A program made the position numbers and the translations under genes. Below the pieces are notes generated by a model. The model searched no databases and had not been told where the DNA came from. It worked only from the letters and a program-made list of their open reading frames with translations. Of a stretch of 64,000 bases of DNA, positions 1 through 9,649 are shown one piece after another (position 1 is the first letter of the stretch; every line of letters starts with the position of its first letter). Where the stretch lies: the NCBI GenBank assembly GCA_021014945.1, contig MU266375.1, positions 62,001 through 126,000 of the forward strand, in the 5' to 3' direction. This DNA is from Leucogyrophana mollusca (taxonomy: Eukaryota > Basidiomycota > Agaricomycetes > Boletales).

Positions 1-1326
1 CGTAAGTAGCGGGGTTTGATGGTATGTGATTGGCGGCGTTGGCGGCGAGGAGCGCCATCTCCCGCCCCATCTCGGACATGCGCGAGTGGAGCTCGGCGAG
101 GTCGGCGCGGAGGGCCGTCAGCGCCTGTGCTTCTTTGCCTTCCCCCTCTCCCTGTTCCTCCTTGCCTTTCCCCTGGTCTTTCCCCCGTTCCTCCTCGCCC
201 TTCCCCTGGTCTTTCCCCGTGCCCGCGGCCTCCCGCTCCACCAACCACCGCTCCACATCGCCCATACGCTCCTCGAGCGCACGCGTATGCCCCACGCTCC
301 AGCGCTCGAGCTTCTCGAAGCGGCGCGCGAGGACGAGGAGCGTGCCGGGGACGTCAAGCGTGCCCGCGGGGGTGAAGGAGGCGTAGAGGGGGGGCGGGGT
401 GCGTGTGCGCGGGGAGGTGCCTGGGTCGGGGGAGGTGCCGGGCCCGGGCCCAGGGGAGGGGGAGGGGGCAGAGGGAGAGGCGCCGCGTTGGTGCGAGGGG
501 GATGCACCGCGTTGGTGAGATGAGGGAGAGGCACCGCGTTGGTTGGAGGAGGGGGAGGCACCGCGTTGCATCGACGCGGGGGAGAGGTCGATCGGGCCGT
601 GTGCAAAGGCGGGGGAGAGGTTTATGGGCGTCCTGGGCGCGGGGGTGGGCGACGGGGGGATGTTGAGTGTGAGGTAGGCCGGGTCGGTGTATTTGGCGGC
701 GCTGGACGCGGGCCAGTCCCCGCTGTTTCCCTTGGTAGCTTTTTTTGCGTCCTTTTCGCGGACCTTGGCGTCGTGTATGACCTGCTGGGCGGGTGTGAGG
801 GGCTCCTTGTCCTTATCCTTCGTGGGCGTGAGACGGGACTTGGCCGCGGCCCACCAGCTCTCCTTCTGTGAGGCGGCAGGAGACGGCTGGGTGGGGAGCG
901 TCTGGGAGCGGGAGCGCGGGGGGTGGGGCGAGGCCGAGGGAGAGCCGCCGTTCATCATGGCGAGTATGCGCTCCTCGATAGCGCGGCGCTCGTCCGCCTC
1001 GCGGGTGAGGATGCGCTCTGCCTCGCGGCGGGATCGATCGCGCTCGCGCTGTGCGTCCGCCTCGAGCTCTGCGTCCGAGGGCAGGGCCCTTGGTGCGTTT
1101 TGGGGGCTGATGAAGGAGTTGAGGAGCGAGGTGGCGAAGTGGGTTACCGATGCGGAAGGCGTGGCGGGGTGGCCGTCGTCGCTGGAGAGTGGGGACGGGG
1201 ACGTCGATGCGGGGCGGCGGTGGACGGGCTCGGGCTGCACAATATAGGGATCAGTCAATGAACAACCTCTAGGGCGAGGGGACGCACGAGATCGAGTGAA
1301 GACGGCGGAGGCAGGGGCGTCGTCAT
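1..1326 (-). CDS. Family Y coiled-coil protein, 5' part (runs off window)
   Basis: I do not recognise a function. Reading leftward from an ATG at 1326-1324, the protein has a Pro/Ser-rich start, a charged coiled-coil segment (about 1100-960, many E/R/A with IEERILAMM), a Trp-Trp block followed by LTPTKDKDKEPLTPAQQ (about 870-780), tandem QRGASPS repeats (about 590-470), and a conserved GTLDVPGTLLVLARRFEKLE helix followed by a second coiled coil. It then leaves the window at position 1. The match to the copy at 5.96-7.87 kb supports the frame. Near 1262-1270 the ATG frame meets TGA one base out of register with LTDPYIVQ, so either a very short (32 nt) intron or a one-base deletion is present. 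It is divergent from the Myb gene at 1613, which suggests a shared promoter. The protein is probably cytoplasmic or nuclear; no signal peptide or membrane segment was seen. Confidence 0.55.
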
Positions 1327-1612
1327 GCGTCGGGTGGTGAGTGCGTTGAGTGCTGCGATGCTGGGAGAGAGCGACGTGCTCGAGGCGGTGTTCGCCAGGG
1401 AGTGCTGCGATGACGCCATCACCCTTCACTCACTGCCTGCTCGTCGTCGAACACAGCAGACACCGTGGGAATTCACAATCGCCGTGATCGCACACACGTG
1501 GGGTGCATCACCTGACGTGTCACATCACACCTGTCACATTTTTTCTTAGTGGTTACGCCCCAAGGCTGCGGTCAACGATGACGGCTCCCGTCGTCAAATT
1601 TTATCGAGTGCG
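1327..1612. promoter_or_regulatory. Divergent intergenic region between family Y and the Myb gene
   Basis: These 286 bases separate two genes transcribed away from each other and must hold both promoters. The part at about 1510-1610 is also found at about 14,570-14,700, upstream of the decayed Myb copy there. I see no clear TATA box. Confidence 0.4.
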
Positions 1613-3346
1613 ATGGACAAGTCAACACGCGCGGACACGTACGATCTTCGCCCTCCCGCTCACATCGCCGGCTGACTACCCCCCCACAGACTCGACGCGC
1701 TCAGCACATTCATCCGAGCCCAGAAATCCCTCCTCGCCCGCACCCACGCAGACATCTCCCGCCTCGCACTCCTCCGCAACTCCGCCCTCGCCCGCCCCCG
1801 CCCGTTCATCCACCTCGCACCGCCGCCAGACGCCACACTCACCCTCCCGAAGCTCCGTGACGATCTTGCCTTCTCCACGGACTTCCAATATGCGGCTGTG
1901 CCGGACAACATGCACTGGGAGGCATTTGCCAACAGCGGTCAGTCTCTTTGCTCCACTCCTGTACCTGTGCTCACTTGCTGCAGATCCGGCGCCGTTAAGG
2001 GCCTTTGCCCTCGCCACACGCACCGCCCACACGACTCCGCACACCACGCAGCGCTCCCCCCTCTCCCCCCTCCAGCGCTTCGTAAAAGACGCACGCAGGT
2101 CCATCATCGATCCCGTCGTCGACCACCTCCCCTCTCCCACCCCATCCCCGCCTCCGCCCCCGATCCAAGAACCACAGCCACCCTCCCGCAAACGCGCCCG
2201 CGACCACGCAAAGATCCGCGACCTCAAGAAACGCAGGCTCGACGCTGATGCAAATGGGGAAGAAGACGGTGTGTTCGTGCGCACGGACATCGGCGACGAG
2301 AGCGCCGAGGTCGATATCGGCGCCGGGGTCGACATGGAGGGCAGGCTCGGTGATGAGAGCGCCGTGGACGAGCAGATGTCCTCCCCCGACCTATCCGTAG
2401 TTCCATCCCTACCCCCGCCATCAGACCCAGACCCTCCCCCCTCCCTGCACGCCTCCGCACCCGCCACCCCGACAAACGCGGACATCGCAACGCCCAGACC
2501 CTCCCGCTCGCGCAAACCCTCCCACAAGCTCCAGTCCCAGCGCCTCCAGTCCCAGTCCCAATTCCAACCCCAGTCCCAGTCCCTCCAGTCTCAGCGCCTC
2601 CAACCCCAATCTCAGCGCCTCCAACCCCAACCCCAGCCCCTCAAACCGAAACTAAAAATCAAGCTCAAGCTCAAACCCGAGCCATCACCGCCCCCACCCA
2701 CGCCCCCAACAACGCTCGGAAAACGCACGCGCAAGCCCCCGCTCGTGTCTGCGTCTGCGTCTGCGTCTCCCTCTCTAGCGTCTACTACGCGCTCTGCCGA
2801 CTACACCGCGACCAGCCCCGCAAAGTCATATCCCACCCGCAACTCGAGCGCTCCCTCCAATAACCTCGCGAAGCCAGGCTCCGATGCGGATCCCCAGGAC
2901 ACGCTCGACACCGCCAAGCACGATACACTCGACACCGCCAAACAAGACGCACAAGACACACAAGACACATACAAGCTCGCGTGGTCCGTCTCGGAGCAGC
3001 ACCTCCTTGAGCGGCTCCTGGAGGAGATACCCGACGGGGAGCGGAATCGGTGAGTGCCGCCCCTGTGCTCCTCTGCACCTTGGACTTTGGACTGGTCTTT
3101 TGGGTCTTTCGTGCGCGTTACTGCTGCTATAACTGTTTACCCCTCCTTCCCTCCCTCCCTCCCTCCTTGTTTATACGCGATCACTGACGCTCCCCTCCCC
3201 CCCTCCCCCACACACCACACACCACACCACACAGCTGGGCCCAGATCTCGCGCGCCATGAACGGCCGGCGCACCGCGCGCCAGGTCGCGAGCCGCGTGCA
3301 GAAGTATTTCGAGAAGCTGAGGCGGTTTGGGGTCGGTGGGGGGTAG
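1613..3346 (+). CDS. ZZZ3-like Myb/SANT protein, intact copy of family Z
   Basis: Four exons join in phase: 1613-1638, 1690-1937, 1984-3049 and 3235-3346 (introns of 51, 46 and 185 nt, all GT-AG), giving 483 residues. The N-terminal 90 residues are helical (start MDKSTRADTLDALSTFIRAQ). The middle is disordered, with a basic patch (SRKRARDHAKIRDLKKRR), an acidic stretch and Gln/Pro repeats of the LQSQR type. The last 60 residues form a Myb/SANT helix-turn-helix (WSVSEQHLLERLL...RWAQISRAMNGRRTARQVAS...RVQKYFEKLRRFG). This resembles the Myb domain of human ZZZ3, an ATAC histone-acetyltransferase subunit, including the RTAxQVASRVQKYF signature, but no ZZ zinc finger follows. The inferred role is chromatin or transcription regulation in the nucleus. 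This is the only copy in the window whose exons all join without a stop or frameshift. Confidence 0.75.
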
Positions 3347-4590
3347 ATGGGGGTGGGGGAAGGGGAAGGAAGGGTAGGGTCGCATACACCCGCGCGCCCA
3401 CCCGCCCCCTCGCCAAGCGGCTATTTCGAGAAGCCGGGGGGCGTGGGGTTGGGGAGGGGGTCGGGAGTAGGTCGGGACAGGGAGTAAGAGTAGGGCCGGG
3501 ATGAAGAGCAAGGGGAGAAGAATGAACGGGTGGGACAGGGAGGGGGGGGAGAAGGGGAGGGCGAGCGTCACGGTTCCTCGCACCTCCCCCCGCATCCCAC
3601 ATGCCAGGTCCCTCTCCACACCAAACGCAAACGCACGCACGACCGAGGTGGGGAATACGCTACGCTACAATCACGCATAAATATCTACATCTACATCCGC
3701 ATCTACATCTACGTCTACGTCTACACCTACACCCACACCTATATCTATACTCGAGTGCCCGTCCACGCACCCGCTCTCAACACGCCACTGAACCCATACA
3801 CGCACGACGGCGGGGTTCCAGTCTGTCAACAAGTCGGTCAGTCATCTAAGTGCCAGCCGCGTGCGTTGCCACCATCTCCCCACATACCCCATCTCCCCAC
3901 GTACCCCATCGCCCTACTCCGGAGCGGTGCGCCAGACGTCGGACGTCGCCAGGTTTGGAGTGCATATGGTACTTACCGCCTTCCCAGGGTAGCTTGTAGC
4001 TTGGACGTCCCCGTCCCCATGCCCCGGAGCCTAGCGCTATGCATGGAACCCAGGCGTCCCCGTACCACACCCAACATAACCACTGGCAGTCCATTCAGGG
4101 CCACCCGGGCGTTGGGCTGAGGTGAGGAGTAGGCATGGGATACAGAGCAAGGGGGAATAGGACGTGAATGGGCGTGGGGTGATTGAAGGGAGAAGAGGGG
4201 CGAGTAGTCACTCTGCTGAGTTGTCTATGGTCTCCCCTCGACACTCGAGTATCATGATGATGCCTCCGAGTTATCGCCAAGGTGCCACCAGTGACCAGTC
4301 ACACGTTGTGACGCGTTTCTGTCACACCCTGACTCCGCGACTTTGCGCATGACAATCACGACCCTTCACACTTTATCTTCACTTTCATCATGAACGGTGA
4401 CGTAGCGTCCGCCCACTCCGACGAATCCGACGGCGAATCCTCCGCCGAGCTGGCTGCCTTGGCATCAAAATTGCCCGACGGTCACGCAGGCTCTGCACAC
4501 ATCAATCTCGGGCACGGCCCCGTCCCCGTCCGATTATCGACATTTGTGTGCGCAGACGACTATCGAGGTACAGACTCATGATCGAGGACT
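3347..4590 (+). repeat. Downstream flank shared by family Z copies
   Basis: No gene is supported here. The sequence after the Myb stop codon is G-rich and then carries blocks (ctatttcgagaag, gaatacgctacgctacaatcacgcataa, gtcatctaagtgcc, ggagcggtgcgcc) that recur after the Myb copies at about 18.95-19.6, 22.3-23.1 and 28.4-28.6 kb. The repeat unit is therefore gene plus flank, not just the gene. The final part (4240-4590) matches the left end of the family X units. A short open frame at 4390-4581 is conserved only loosely between copies, and I do not call it. Confidence 0.6.
3683..3750 (+). repeat. CTACAT-type microsatellite
   Basis: This is an imperfect hexamer array (CTACAT, CTACGT, CTACAC) in the Z flank. 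The equivalent array is at about 22,818-22,900 in the flank of copy D. Copy C has only a degenerate trace at this place. Confidence 0.8.
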
Positions 4591-5114
4591 CAGGTGAACG
4601 ATGCAGTCGCTCTGGTCAAGATATGTTCGTCGGGGAGCCTAGATAACCTGTCGCGTCGGTAAGCTCTCAAGCACCTCTCTCTCAATGCTGGAGAAGCGCC
4701 GTCTAGTTAGTACCTCTCATGTGCAAAAATCCGAATGTCCTCTCGACAAGCTAGACTACCATCTCAGGTGAGCGGGCCAGCCGCTCTGGTCAAGATATGT
4801 TCTGCGGGGAGCCTAGCCTATAATTCGCTGCACCGGTAAGCTATCAAGCACCTCTCTCTACGCCAACGCCGCGCCCGTCTAATCAGTACTTCTCGGGTGC
4901 AAACATCCGAATATCCCCTCGACAAACTGCAAAGCAAGTTATACACGATGGTATAAAATTGTCTGAAGGGACTGTCACCGACCTGTCGGCATTCCCCCTG
5001 ACGGCTACTTGTCTGTATCGTCGCCGCACTCACGCGCCCTCGTAAGCTTTCCATAGTCTTCGGGTTGTCTATGATTCAAATTGAGCGCCGAGCAGGTACG
5101 GTCCAAGTTGGTGC

Positions 5115-5267
5115 TTACAACGTCTGGGTCACCGAGCCATATCGGCAGACGCGAGTGTTCGCCGCGTCGACGTAGATGATATTTTGTTTGTTGGTGAGTA
5201 TAAGTGCGATTATGACAACGGATGCGCCGAGCACAGTGAGAAGGAGTGGGACTGTATCTTTGTCCAT
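5115..5267 (-). CDS. MDKDT small membrane peptide, copy X1
   Basis: This is a 50-residue frame: MDKDT, then a hydrophobic segment of about 20 residues (PLLLTVLGASVVIIALIL), then TNKQ, an Asn/Tyr/Val stretch, TRVCRYG and VTQTL. One transmembrane helix or signal anchor is predicted, with a short polar tail containing a single Cys. No CaaX box is present, so it is not a mating pheromone precursor of the usual kind. Coding is supported by conservation in five copies whose changes keep the reading frame. The stop overlaps a good 5' splice site (TTGTAAGC), so a spliced longer product is possible. A TTTAAAAG box lies 44-53 nt upstream. Confidence 0.5.
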   Translation of the reverse strand: MDKDTVPLLLTVLGASVVIIALILTNKQNIIYVDAANTRVCRYGSVTQTL

Positions 5268-5310
5268 GGTTTTAGGGAAATGTTTTGCACTACTGTCGCA
5301 GTTTGTCTGC

Positions 5311-5320
5311 CTTTTAAAGC
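5311..5320 (-). promoter_or_regulatory. TATA-like TTTAAAAG box of the X1 peptide
   Basis: On the minus strand this reads GCTTTAAAAG. The same box is found 35-46 nt upstream of the ATG in the other copies (8981-8990, 10525-10533, 16936-16944, 20701-20709) and in the inverted stub near 20,850. Confidence 0.6.
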
Positions 5321-5509
5321 CCGGCTGAGCCCGAACGACATGAGGACTCCGAAGAGCTGAAAAGTGCGCAAAGCCTCCGAAGGCTAATAAAAGCTGAAGG
5401 CTGTAATGAAAGCCAAAGCCTCCGACGTACCTCATTGCAGTCACAGCCACGCCGGTTCTGGGAGTCATCTTGGGCTGCATGACAACTTCTATTTCTCATG
5501 CGTCTGTCA

Positions 5510-5700
5510 TGCAAGCGCCCCAGCAACTCATTCATAGTCTCAGCGGGATGCTGTTCCCTGACATCAATTGGGTGCTAGAGGATGAAGAGAAGGTTGTTAT
5601 ATACTGCAAAACTCTCGATCTGTGTTTTCGAGTACCACTCAACCTCAATTTAATGTCGGTGCGCGGCTACTCAGTCACTCCCTCTGGAAGTTCTCATCGT
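5510..5700 (+). pseudogene. Probable RecQ-type helicase remnant
   Basis: An open frame reads LIHSLSGMLFPDINWVLEDE and then KVVIYCKTLDLCFRV. The second piece looks like the first strand and helix of a superfamily 2 helicase C-terminal domain (the KTIIYC..... pattern). It resembles the RecQ-like, telomere-linked helicase genes common in agaricomycete subtelomeres. Nothing homologous continues on either side: the left abuts an X unit and the right runs into unrecognised sequence and then a family Y copy. The family assignment rests on one short motif, so it is tentative. Confidence 0.35.
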
Positions 5701-5959
5701 TTGCTGTAGCCTTGAGTCGTGAGTTCACTGCTCCGAGTTCCACTGCTACATCTGCTGCGCTTGCTCTGTACATCGCTCGCTACGTTTTGAATTCCATTGC
5801 GAAGAAAGTGGAGATGGAAGGTGAAGGTATCATGAATTATACTGTGTTATGTTCTTGTGCATGTAGTAAACATAAATGCTCTATGCAGCTCCGCTTTCCT
5901 CTCGTCCCTCTCTCCAAGCACCGCAGCACTCAACGCACTCCACACCAGACGCATATCAC

Positions 5960-7869
5960 CCAGACGCCCCCTGCTGCCTCCCAAGAGGAGAACTGGTGGG
6001 TTGCTGCGAAGTCCCGCCTCACGCCCACCAAGGACAAGGACAGGGAGCCCCTCACGCCGCCCAGCAGGTTCTACACGATGCCAAGGTCCGCGAGAAGGAC
6101 GCAAAAAATGCTACCAAGGGAAACAGTGGGGACGGGCCCTCGTCGAGCGCGGCTAAATGCACCGACCCAGCTTACCTCACACTCAACATCCCCCCGTCGC
6201 CCACCCCCGCGCCCAGGACGCTCATAAACCTCCCCCCTGCCTTTGCACACGGCCCGATTGACCTGCCCCCCACGTCGATGCAGCGCAGTGCGTCCCCTTC
6301 GTCGCACCAACGCCTCTCCTTCGCACCAACGTGGTGCATTTCCCTCTGCCGACCCTCACCCCGGCACCTCCCCGCGCACACGCACACTGCCCCCCCCTAC
6401 ACCTCCTTCACCCCCGCGGGCACGCTCGACGTCCCCGGCACGCTCCTCGTCCTCGCCCGGCCCTTCGAGAAGCTCGAGCGCTGGAGCGTGGGGCATACGC
6501 GTGCGCTGGAGGAACGCATGGGCGATGTGGGGTGGTGGTTGGTGGAGCGCGAGGCAGAGGGTGGGCGGGCGAGAGATGAGGGGAAAGGCAAGGGCGGGGG
6601 AGGGAAGGGGAAAGGCGAGGAAGAACAGGCGGAGGGGGAGGAGGGGGATGTGCAAGGCAAAGAAGCACAGGCGCTCGCAGCCCTCCGCGCCGACCGGGCC
6701 GAGCTACCACAACTAACACCCCACCCAACCACCTCAGCCTCCCCCCCTCCCGCGCCCACTCCCGCGCCCACGCCCACGCCCACCCGCGACGCATCCCCTC
6801 CATCACAGCACGCGAGTCGACGAGCCCCTCGCTCGCGCGCGTTGCGTCGACGCGTACGCCGAGCGGGACGCGCACGCGGCTGCCGTATCCGACCGGGGAT
6901 TATGCCTTGGTCTCGCCAACTGGTACAGGCGTGGGTGTGGAAATGGGGACGGGGACGCCTGCGAACTCACCGCCACGTCTCGGGCTCGGTGGCAGTGGGG
7001 CTGCGATTTCGGGGCTGCCGGGTACAGCTGAGAGTATGTCGAGTCCGTTTGATACCCCGATGCCGGTACCGCTGGCCGCGTCCCCCCTGCGCGGAGCCGC
7101 TCGCCGCTCGCTGTTTCCCCGGTGGTGCGCGCTGTGTCGCCGCTGGGCGGGCTTTCCCCGCCTGCGAACACGACCATCCTGAACACAAGCGCGGGTGGCG
7201 CTAATAACATGCTATACGGAGAGAGCCCAACCCCGCGCTATGGAGGCACGGGAAACGTGAGCCCGACGTCTGGGCGGAAGGTATACGGTCGCGCTGGGCG
7301 GGCCGATCGTCGCGCCGCCTGAGTTTGGGGCTGGGATGGGGGCGGGGATGGGGGCCGGCGGGGGGATGGGGACGACGTTTTTCTCTTCTGCGGGGGAGAG
7401 CAGCGATGGTGGTGGTGATGGGAGCGATGAGGACGGGGATGGGGATGGCGGCGGCGTGGAGGGTGCGAGGGCGGAGGCTGCTGCAAAGCTTGGCGGGGGG
7501 CTTGGTGCGGGTGGGAGTGGAGCCATAGGCACGGGAGCGAGTCCGGGAAACCGCACGCGCACACAGTCGACGTATGGCGCGAGCGCGTTCCAGACTAACA
7601 GCAACATTAACAACAACAGCGGCGGCAACAACAACCAGTCGTGCCACCGCCTGCGTTCGCAGTCCACCGACTTCCGCACTTCCTCCTCGTCGTCTATGGA
7701 CTTCCAGCTCCGCGCGCCTGGGGGAAAGTTCGTGGACCCGCTTGTGCTGCGGCGGGAGGAGAACGGGGAGAAGGGGAGGGTTGCGGGTACGGGTGTAGAG
7801 AAGGGGAAGGAGAAGGTCGCGGCGGGTCCGGGGAGGAAGGTCCTTGTGGGGCAGCTTGTTGTTGTTTGA
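5960..7869 (+). pseudogene. Family Y, frameshifted copy with C-terminus
   Basis: This copy starts inside the gene at the Trp-Trp block and ends at a stop codon at 7867-7869, so it shows the C-terminal half that is outside the window for the copy at 1-1326. A C is missing near 6056-6058 compared with that copy (CTCACGCCGCC against CTCACACCCGCC), which breaks the frame just after LTP. Further frame changes occur at about 6830-6900, 7100-7130 and 7320. Recognisable blocks are VREKDAK, TDPAYLTLNIPPSPTPAP, the GTLDVPGTLLVLA helix, LLYPTGDYALV (as a match in another copy), a Gly/Asp-rich tract, and a C-terminal RSQSTDFRTSSSS...FVDPLVLRREE...VGQLVVV. The function is unknown. The 5' end is truncated. 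Confidence 0.65.
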
Positions 7870-8150
7870 TTCGCTTGATATGCTTGTATCCTGATATCTG
7901 AATTTCTTTCATGTTCATCAATGTTTCCTTCCCCTCATACCCGACGTTTTCTTGATATTTGCATGACACCCGCTTGATATTTGCACGACGCCCCCCTCCC
8001 CCATCTTTAAATTTACTCCGGAATCCACATGACGAAGCTGTCTTCTATGTATCAAGTACATACAATACCCTGACGATCACCATATGCATACGACCTGCTT
8101 GCTACTTGCTTTCGTTGTCCTCCGAGTCTGTTCTATCCCCAAGCTCGAGT
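7870..8150. other. Intergenic sequence after family Y copy
   Basis: I see no gene here. AT content is higher than in the flanking repeats. It may hold the 3' UTR of the Y copy. Confidence 0.4.
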
Positions 8151-9000
8151 ATATATCATACCTTAACACGTCTCCGAGTTGTCGGGGCCGAGAGTAATTA
8201 TAGCTAGGAGCAATCGGATTGGGAGGCTAGTCACGTGCTGTGATGAATCGCGTTTCTGTCACGCCTCACAGCGTGGCTGGTCAACTTCGTCTTCACATTC
8301 ACCACGAACGACGACATGATATCCTTACCACCTGCGGCGCCCGTCACCCGGCGCGTCGTCGAGCCGGCTGCCTCAATTGCGCCTGACCGTTGAATAGGCC
8401 TTTTTGAGAATCGAGAGCGCCGGATGGCCACACAGGCCCTGCACACGTCGATCTCGAGGCTAAGGTACGGTTTCGTCGTTGTTCTATTATCATAATCACT
8501 CGCTGTGTCGGTAAGCTATCAAGACCTTTCCCTCTCCCTCTACGCTGGTGAAGCGCCTGTCTAATTGATACTTCTCAGCTGCAGAAATCTGAATGTCCCC
8601 CGACTAGCTGCAAAGCAAGTTATGCATGGTGGTATAAGAGGTCTCAAGGGGCTGTCACCGACCTGTAAGCGTTTTCTCTGACGACTACTCATCTGCATCG
8701 CCGCCGCACTTGTGCGCCTTCATAGGCACTGCCTCGTCTTCGAGCCGTCTGCGGTTCAAGTTGAGCGCTGAGCAAGTACGATGAGTAAGTTGGCACTTAC
8801 AGCGTCTGGGTCACAGGGCCATCTCGGCAGACATGAGTTTTCGTGTCGATGTAGATGTTGGGTTGTTTGTTGGTGAGCACAAGTGCGACCATGACGATGG
8901 ATGTGCTGAGCACGGTGAGCAGGAGAAGGGCTGTATCTTTGTCCATGGTTATGGGGGGAAAGTGCATTCCGTTTACCTATCTTTTAAAGCCTCTATGGGC
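8150..9000. repeat. Family X unit, copy 2
   Basis: The left part (8150-8460) matches 4240-4580, 15,780-16,120 and 19,620-19,930. It contains the block tctgtcacgcctcac and a short minus-strand frame with DVCRAC. One 180-bp segment has been lost compared with the other copies. The right part is the peptide gene. Confidence 0.75.
8797..8946 (-). CDS. MDKDT small membrane peptide, copy X2
   Basis: This is a 49-residue frame: MDKDT, hydrophobic segment ALLLLTVLSTSIVMVALVL, TNKQPNIYID, then HVCRDG and PVTQTL. The anchor helix and single Cys match the other copies. The stop TAA sits in CTGTAAGT, a near-ideal fungal 5' splice site, so translation may continue after splicing. A TATA-like box is at 8981-8990. 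Confidence 0.5.
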   Translation of the reverse strand: MDKDTALLLLTVLSTSIVMVALVLTNKQPNIYIDTKTHVCRDGPVTQTL

Positions 9001-9385
9001 GCTCGATAAATTCGCCATTTCGATTTGGGGGTGACCCCATTTGCAGACCGGCCAGCGAGTGCAAATGCAGCTGCCGTTCGGAGGTAGCTTACATCTGCAA
9101 GCGACAGATGCGCATCGGTGCTGATCTTAGCGCCGCTGCTACCCGTGGCGTCTCCGCTGCCCATCATATGGCGCCGCTGCTGCAGTGGAGAAGCCGGCCT
9201 ACTTTTGGACATTTACCAAGCCACAGATCTGAGATCGCCCACGACTTCATCAATATGCGACGCTGTGATTGGTGGGACGCACCAAATAGCTGTCACGTGC
9301 CGTTGGTTATTTGGGATCGGTGGTGAAGAAGACTAAACTTTGGCACTGCTTGCGGAACTCCGTCGTGCCTTGGTCCTCAGGCCCC

Positions 9386-9517
9386 TAGTCTCGGTTCCAG
9401 ACTGCTGTAGCGCGGAGTTTCGAAAAAAAGCGCAGAGATCGCGTTGTGGTAGGTTGTGGTGCGATCTCTGCACTTTTCTTTCGAACTCCGCACCACACAC
9501 GTCTGGAACCGAGACTA
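9386..9517. mobile_element. 132-bp foldback MITE with 9-bp target-site duplication
   Basis: The two arms (9386-9442 and 9461-9517) are inverted copies about 57 nt long, perfect for the outer 17 nt (TAGTCTCGGTTCCAGAC) and nearly so inside, with an 18-nt loop. The direct repeat TCAGGCCCC flanks it immediately on both sides (9377-9385 and 9518-9526). No coding capacity is present. Terminal inverted repeats plus a 9-bp duplication fit a non-autonomous DNA transposon mobilised by a Mutator-like or possibly hAT-like transposase. The family is an inference; the structure is read directly. Confidence 0.85.
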
Positions 9518-9649
9518 TCAGGCCCCATGAATCATGATCTGTAGCCACGCGATTTGTTACGCGTGTTGCGCCCTCTTGAACGAGCTCCGGGCCAAGTGCA
9601 CAGGAGACTGAACACACAGGATTTCTTCGACTGATCAATGTCGGAGATT

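Larger units (their letters stand above)
4590..5330. repeat. Family X unit, copy 1
   Basis: The unit holds two tandem segments of about 180 bp (starting near 4582 and 4762, with core gccgctctggtcaagatatg), then a block ending in a plus-strand frame LQSKLYTMV plus stop (about 4930-4957), then a minus-strand small membrane peptide gene. The same order is found near 8.15, 9.65, 15.8 and 19.6 kb. Confidence 0.75.

Noticed and set aside
26..606. Arg/Pro-rich frames on both strands in the GC-rich start of the window
   Set aside because: They are shadows of family Y. Only the frame shared with the copy at 6-7.9 kb shows conserved blocks.
1503..1983. Reading the Myb gene as one exon from 1503
   Set aside because: That frame differs from the conserved N-terminal frame seen in copies B and C. 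Splicing at 1639-1689 and 1938-1983 restores it.
3683..3750. Telomere-like repeat
   Set aside because: The hexamer is CTACAT-type, not TTAGGG, and it is short and internal.
5115..5480. Longer version of the X1 micro-peptide starting near 5480
   Set aside because: The extension has no counterpart upstream of the ATG in the other four copies, and the TATA-like box lies inside it.
9333..9638. Minus-strand 101-codon frame across the MITE
   Set aside because: It spans both arms of the inverted repeat and has no domain.
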